DNA of 64,000 nt from NCBI RefSeq assembly GCF_026151205.1, contig NC_087081.1, forward strand, positions 8,243,246 through 8,307,245, written 5' to 3'. This DNA is from Bolinopsis microptera (Eukaryota > Ctenophora > Tentaculata > Lobata > Bolinopsidae). The position numbers and the translations under genes are program-made. The notes under the pieces were generated by a model that saw nothing but the letters and a program-made list of their open reading frames with translations, had not been told where the DNA came from and did no database searches. The first letter of the stretch is position 1. Each line of letters starts with the position of its first letter. Of the stretch, positions 58,501-64,000 are shown in pieces.

Positions 58501-61500
58501 AATGTACAATTTCAAAACATATTATCCTGCTCCCAACTCACCACGACACATTGATCAAGTTCCGAACTATTTCTTTCAGTTATTCCTTGTTCTATATCCT
58601 CCTTAAAAATGATATCATGTAGAGTGTGAGCAAACGCTTCAACTGCTAGCAATACGGCTTCATCGTAAAGATCCTGAGCGGAAGATTAACTAGGTGATAA
58701 TCAATAATTATTTTGTTTCTCGGATTTACAAATTTTTGGTATCATGGTATAGTTCTAACGATGATGAGATCAGAACACACGGCCATAATTCTGGGAAAAC
58801 TTGCATTGTTGGAATATCGTGATTTTAAAACGGCATTGAATCAAAAAAAGTGTTACGAAAAAACGGCGTTATTTTGCTGAAATTTGGGCTCAGCGTCGGA
58901 CTGTTTTCAAAAGCTCATGATAAATTGTAATAAAATGATGCAATCATGAAAATTTCTGGAATCTATGTACAAATAACTTTTCCAAACGATAGCATAAAGT
59001 ATGATAAGTTTACAAATATCCGTGTATTTGATAAACGCAATAATATAAGACAAGTCAGAGACACGCCTACTCGCATACATTTTGAACTATAACTCGAGCT
59101 ACGAACGTCACAAAACAACTGCAGTTTCGGTGAAATGGCGCCAGGAAGTCTGTGGAACGCGCAGTAGAGCTATCGCACGTGAGAAATGTTCGAGTCAGTC
59201 TACTTTGTTTGGCGCGCTGATTCGTTTCCGTTACAAATTTTGACCTTGTACGCCATTTTGTCGCCATTTTGTCAATTTATACGTAATTTCGTAAATTTCG
59301 TCAATACCACGTTTAGCCAAATTCCACAGAGAGCTTATAATTTACTTCCAACACGAAATAAACATTGCTAAGGCCATGAAGTTACCTAATGGCTACTTTT
59401 AACGGAAAATCAAGTCATTCTGTGACATGTAGCGTCCTTTTGTCACTTAAATGGATGACGTTGACTCTAGAACATCGTGAAACTTTCCATCAGTAAAGCT
59501 AAAAGTATTTCCATTCTAAAAAACTTTACTTCAAGATAATTGCACGAAAGATGAATAAGTGTCTAAAGGTCCATTTGATTGAACTTGTCTTCAACTTTTA
59601 CGCTGTATTACGTCTCGAAATAAGCGATCGACCGCGCAGGATTACCACCTAGATTAACATTCAAACCATCTGTCATGATGTCTATAAACCAATCGAATTG
59701 TAAATATAGTCATCATTGTACCTTGATATACTTAAAGTTATATTTAGACTTATCCCTGCCATTTACTGATTAATGGCCAACAAATACCCTACCTGTTGGT
59801 ATTCCTTGTGCTGACAGTTTTCAAGTTCTCCTTTACAGTATTCTTCTTTGTAGTAATGCTTAAACCAAGGATTTTCAGTAGTCTCCGGTGTCAGATTTCT
59901 AAATTTTTACTTAAGTCATGTTTTTTGTACCCCTTCTTAATACTCTAATAGTTTTCATTCAAAATGCTTTAATAGTTTTTGCCTAAAACGACTAAAACTG
60001 AGATTTTAATGGAATATGATAAAAAAGTGTGATTTTTAGTTTAAAATAATTTACACTGCAATAAAGTGTGACCTGAAATTTATACTTGCCGAAAATGATC
60101 GAGGAAGTCAGTCACCGGAAAGGTTTTTATCTTCATTCCGATAAAATAGCCAATATTTGCCCTGAAAGGATATAAGTTTTAATAGCAAAACTACCAATAA
60201 AATAAATTCACTATTTCGATATTAATACTTGTCTGAATACCTTAATAAAATGCTGCACGATCACGGTATGACATTTAAATGAGCATATCTCTTTACCGCA
60301 ATTCTAAATCAATTATTTGCTTTGTAAATAAGTTATTGTTTTGTTATTTTTGGAAAACTATTCTTATGGCGACAAGCATGCTTATATTTATTTACAACAA
60401 AGAATGATCGATCACTAATCAAATTCGCAGTCAAGTTTAATAAGAGTTGGTTTAATTTAAGAAAGTTTAGACTAGACAAACATAATTCAAATATTGTTTG
60501 GTATGAAGGCATGTAACATATTTTTGTGCTGTCGATCGTACTGTAACTATGTACTAAAGAACTAAGGTATACTTTTGAACTCGTCACCAACTGAGGATTG
60601 TTTTAAAGTACATTCTCTACTCACTTCATGAAATGGCTTATGATATTAGGTCTAGCGCCCCAAGATTCAGAAGCTATCCATGTAACATTGTCGAATCTAA
60701 TACCATCAGCCTGTAAATTATGAAAAAGTTAGAAATGTTAGATACAAATCAGAGTAGTATAACTCACAGACACAAAGTGCAGATATACATTCCTCAAAAC
60801 TATATTTCAATGCTATACAATCTGTCTGATGTCTAAATGTTCTAACTTCGTTCCAACTCATTGCATATTCTGGTTCTTTTTTCTTCCCTTTTTTTCATAG
60901 TAACGCCATGAAAAGATCAAATACAACTATAACCAACCAGCACAAGGAAGGTGGTTAACCATGTCATTTTCAAAGTGGGTGGCAGTACAATAAAACACTA
61001 TCAGACCAACCTGAAGTCTCACAGCGCTCTTGATGACCTTTTCAGCATAGTCACGTGTAGCAAAGAGGACTATGACAGAAGCTGGTGAGGTGTTTCTGTT
61101 TGGAGGTTTCGTTACAATCCCCTTCAGCAGCTGGGATACAAGTTTTTCAATAGTTTTGATTGAGATTCAGCAATTGATCAAGTAGTATTGGGGAAAATAA
61201 ATTAGTATGCGTCAATAAGTGACACAATTGACAATGACAATTGAAAACGTATTTTAGTGACGCTTTTGAAGATTGGAATATAATTGTATAATCAACCTAA
61301 AAGCCGTGAAAAACAGAAACCTAAAAAAACGAACCTGATCCAAATGATCCTGATCAGTAATTTTACTCTCAATCAAAGGATGAAACTTATCCACAAAAGT
61401 GTTTTTCTTTTCCAACAAATGTGTCAGCTCATCAGCTCCCTCTCTTCCATACAGTTCAGGAGAGTAGATTATTGATACAAAACTCCACTTGTAATGATGG

Positions 61501-63029
61501 ATGATATCAGCCATTGCCTTACATTGGTACTTGTCAGAAGGAACAGTTCTGGCAAACATTCGGAATCTGTTGGAGTCAGAGAGAAGGTCGGAGGTTGATG
61601 AGTAAGCTACCATTGGAAAGGAAAGTGAACCTGATGGAAAAGAATAATTATCTATCGAACATGAAAGATCTCAAAAAAAAAGAAAGATCTTAGTTAAATG
61701 ATGAAAATGAAGAAAAAAATTTACTATTCAAGTATTCAGCCTCTATTTCAAAAAAAACCATAATCAGTATTTATAACAAAGTCATTTTATCTTGACATGT
61801 GAGTTTTCACTCACCTAAGAGGGATGCAAGATGAATGGCAACCATACTACTCCCGGGTCCGACAACTCCGAACACGTTTTTTGCTGCGAGCTCCAGAGCC
61901 TGTACACTTGCAAACGGAGCGTTATTCAGTGTATCTCTTATCTCGTAGCCTAGTTAAAACTTGTGATGATAAACCTTTATACTTTTATACATGGAATATA
62001 TGCAAATGGGGTTTAGATTGATCACGTTAGTACTTTAGTACTTGAACTGCACTGTGATAATAATTTAGCTTGTGAAATAAATGTTTACAAACGTTTCGTA
62101 GTTTTAGCTTCAAAAGATATGGATGACCATGATTTCAACTCACCTAGAGTAATACCAGGCAGGACATTCTCATCAGCATTGACTTTGTCGATTGTCCAAG
62201 CCATCATTTCTGCAAGAGCCACGTTTTTGTACCTTATGATTCCTGTCCTGTTCTCGATTCGTTGTAATGGGAACAATCCTGTAAATGTGTATTGAAAATG
62301 ATAGAAACAATTTTTCAGCGCCATGAATAGTAAATAGTATAATTACGTATTCAAATATTTGTTAGCAAAAACATTATTACACCACCTCCAAGAATGACAT
62401 CTCCATCTTTTCTGTAGACGGGTATATTTGTGTAGTGGTGCAGCAGATTCAGCTCCGACTCGGTGGTGTGGTCCTCCTTTTGTTGGCAAAGATCGCATTG
62501 TAAAGGAGCTGCGAGTCCAACACTGAAAAAAAAACCGGGATCAATACAATTTTACACAAAAATACATTGCAACCATGCGACTCATAAACAAAACTCCGAT
62601 CCGGATTTTACACTGACTAATACCTCACATTTATGATTTGACTAATTATTGAAATCTGTAATGTATCGCAATGAGCTGTCGAATAAAATGAAATGGAAGG
62701 AAATCCCGCAGCATGCAAAATAGGGAGAACCGGTGAAGAAGCATAAATTTCTAACGTTTCATCTCGTTGTCTTCATTCCACCCTACATGCCAAAGTGCTC
62801 GCTATACTAACCATGTATGGCTCCAAAAGTAAAGAGTGAGTGAAAAATAGCAGAAAAATGAATATGACAGAAAGAAAAGAAATGTTGTGTTCCTCTCGTT
62901 ATCTTATTATTACTAAATAATTTAGTCTAAAATGAATTATTACCTTGCACCAACTGCAGCAGAAGCGTCACAGTTTCGGGTTAAAACACCAACAACAATG
63001 AATATTACAGAGAGAGTTGCAACAAACAT
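52521..63029 (-). CDS. metabotropic glutamate receptor-like class C GPCR, complete
   Basis: 25 exons, 977 codons, all phases joining: 63029-62944, 62522-62386, 62278-62144, 61949-61815, 61630-61335, 61130-61011, 60710-60625, 60161-60090, 59898-59793, 58673-58542, 58207-58120, 57408-57292, 56972-56821, 56655-56558, 56368-56225, 56117-55997, 55712-55623, 55422-55271, 55176-55035, 54751-54670, 54479-54337, 54021-53887, 53700-53671, 53123-53097, 52628-52521. Residues 1-~25 signal peptide. Exons 2-12: Venus-flytrap domain (ILGGLFPLQ, GVVGPGSSMVAIHL, VAYSSTSDLLSD, RTVPSDKYQCKAM, YGREG). Exons 13-14: cysteine-rich linker (CTPGQWKR, KTCWECINC). Exons 15-21: seven helices (TPLVKASSREL, FLKTFRIY, KLPSNFHEAKYI). 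Exons 22-25: ~100-residue tail. Ser and Thr that bind the amino-acid backbone are present (GPGSS, YSSTS), and the contact Tyr and Asp too. The Asp expected in SDGW is Glu (ASESWG). Probably an amino-acid receptor, G-protein coupled. Confidence 0.93.
53097..53123 (-). CDS. 27-nt microexon of the receptor tail
   Basis: Nine codons (IGIRGGYSQ) between an acceptor AATTTGCAG and a donor CAG|GTGAGA. Phase 0 on both sides, so inclusion or skipping keeps the frame. Confidence 0.7.
53671..53700 (-). CDS. 30-nt microexon of the receptor tail
   Basis: Ten codons (ESEASEKSNL) between an acceptor AAAATCATAG and a donor CTG|GTAAGC. Phase 0 on both sides; an acidic/serine insert that could be alternatively spliced. 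Confidence 0.65.
54841..54940. mobile_element. ~95-bp hairpin in receptor intron 19
   Basis: Arms TTTTTGGGACAAGGAGAGAG...CACTCAGTTTTT and its near-complement meet in a TGTTTG loop. It looks like a small MITE or a fold-back repeat; no target duplication was identified. Confidence 0.55.
58413..58510. repeat. ACAATGT 7-bp microsatellite
   Basis: About 13 tandem copies of TACAATG, just downstream (- strand sense) of receptor exon 10. The + strand open frame through it is spurious. Confidence 0.92.
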
Positions 63030-64000
63030 GTAAAGCTCTTGGGGAAATAATAATTGATTACAGAAGCTCAATACTTTAATAGGTTTTGATGCAATCCTGC
63101 AAAACAATGAAAGTTATAGAATCGATAGTGCGAATGATTAAACGTATCAGAATTAAGACGCCGTCTCTTATCACAGCATGCACTATTTTACAGATCATTG
63201 ACGAAGTTAATCTGGCAGAAATCCTGTAACAAATAGAATTGTATGGAAAATATGCTTGAATTGAATGATTGGGCCACATATTTCCATGTCAAACTTCGAA
63301 CCAATGAAAACAGCACAATTGAATTGAATTATCAAGGCCTGGTTGCCTGGTCGTGCCTCTATAGCGAGACAGATAATCAATTTATTGTTCTGGCATTATT
63401 CGTGCTCTTCATTTAGAATTAAATAAATTCCTTCTATTATGGAGTCAGGCCGGATGTGGACTGACTACACCTGGTTTACCGTATCTAAAGTCTGGTCAAT
63501 CATTGTATGTAATTCTGAAATATGATCATTGTTTAGGTTTTAGCACTGAAAAAAATCAGGAATGTTTTTCACCGTCTTTCTCAAAGTATCTAAGAATGTA
63601 TCACGGGAACTAATTGGCAGCAATAAAATCGGAGCTTTGAGAATTGTATGGCATGATTGAGGGTGCAGGTTTATAATTTCCTGCATTTGTATATTGGCAG
63701 ACCGAGAGAAAAATATTTGTCAAACATAACTGAATCTAAATTATTTGTTTTCAATTCTATTGCTAACCTACTGAGTCAATTTGAATTGCAAGTGATTGTT
63801 ATATTTTTATATATGTTAACCTCAACATTCAACAAGGAACTTCTTGACTTGCAATATAGGAGGATCGTGTAGGTCCATTTGGGGGTTTGTGCGGAAATTC
63901 ACTTGCACGTGTGCGTCTGAATATATTATCAATCAAAGTTGCTGTGATTAATAATCAAACATTCGCAATATTACTGAAAAATTAGACTAATTAGATGTGA
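63030..64000. other. upstream flank of the receptor gene
   Basis: Presumed 5' UTR/promoter and intergenic DNA; AT-rich. No core promoter motif can be called with confidence, and no further gene is recognised. Confidence 0.35.

Overview
This is a piece of a metazoan nuclear genome. Spliced genes with GT-AG introns encode a class C and an LGR-like receptor, LDLa modules and F5/8-type lectin modules. The rest is APE-type LINEs, tRNA-derived SINEs, DNA transposons, minisatellites and TTAGGG/CCCTAA-type tracts. It is AT-rich and repeat-rich. It looks like a marine invertebrate; I cannot name the phylum from sequence alone.

Layout. 1-1.4 kb: 3' end of a + strand gene with an F5/8-type C-like module. 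2.6-16.4 kb: a duplicated ~1.2 kb segment, one copy split by an 11.4-kb element (3544-14953). That element has ~0.6-kb terminal inverted repeats, GCGCTNNCCA decamer arrays, a probable 8-bp target duplication, and an unoccupied site in the neighbouring copy. 17.3-19.8 kb: retroelement debris and a broken copy of the next gene's 5' end. 20.1-24.4 kb: a four-exon gene for an LDLa-rich, LGR-like seven-helix receptor. 25.2-29.7 kb: a LINE on the - strand, interrupted by a 1,285-bp TTAA-flanked element whose removal restores the frame. 29.7-32.8 kb: fucolectin/F5-8-type modules on the + strand, one remnant and one three-module gene, separated by CCCTGA/CCCTAA arrays. 33.2-33.7 kb: one unassigned terminal exon (-). 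35.1-37.1 kb: 42-bp and 22-bp minisatellites. 37.6 kb: a tRNA-derived element. 43.0 kb: tRNA-Leu(CAA). 43.6-44.9 kb: a 16-bp minisatellite array.

44.8-51.6 kb: a thioredoxin gene (-). Its last codons and stop lie in the minisatellite, and its 6.2-kb intron hosts a small + strand gene for a probable N-myristoylated protein. 52.5-63.0 kb: a complete 25-exon metabotropic-glutamate-receptor-like gene (-), 977 codons, with all reading frames joining.

No operon-like logic applies. The genes are independent: two cell-surface receptors, secreted lectin-like proteins and a redox protein, in a landscape shaped by mobile and tandem repeats. Exon boundaries were deduced by eye from splice consensus, phase and family resemblance; no alignment or transcript data were available.
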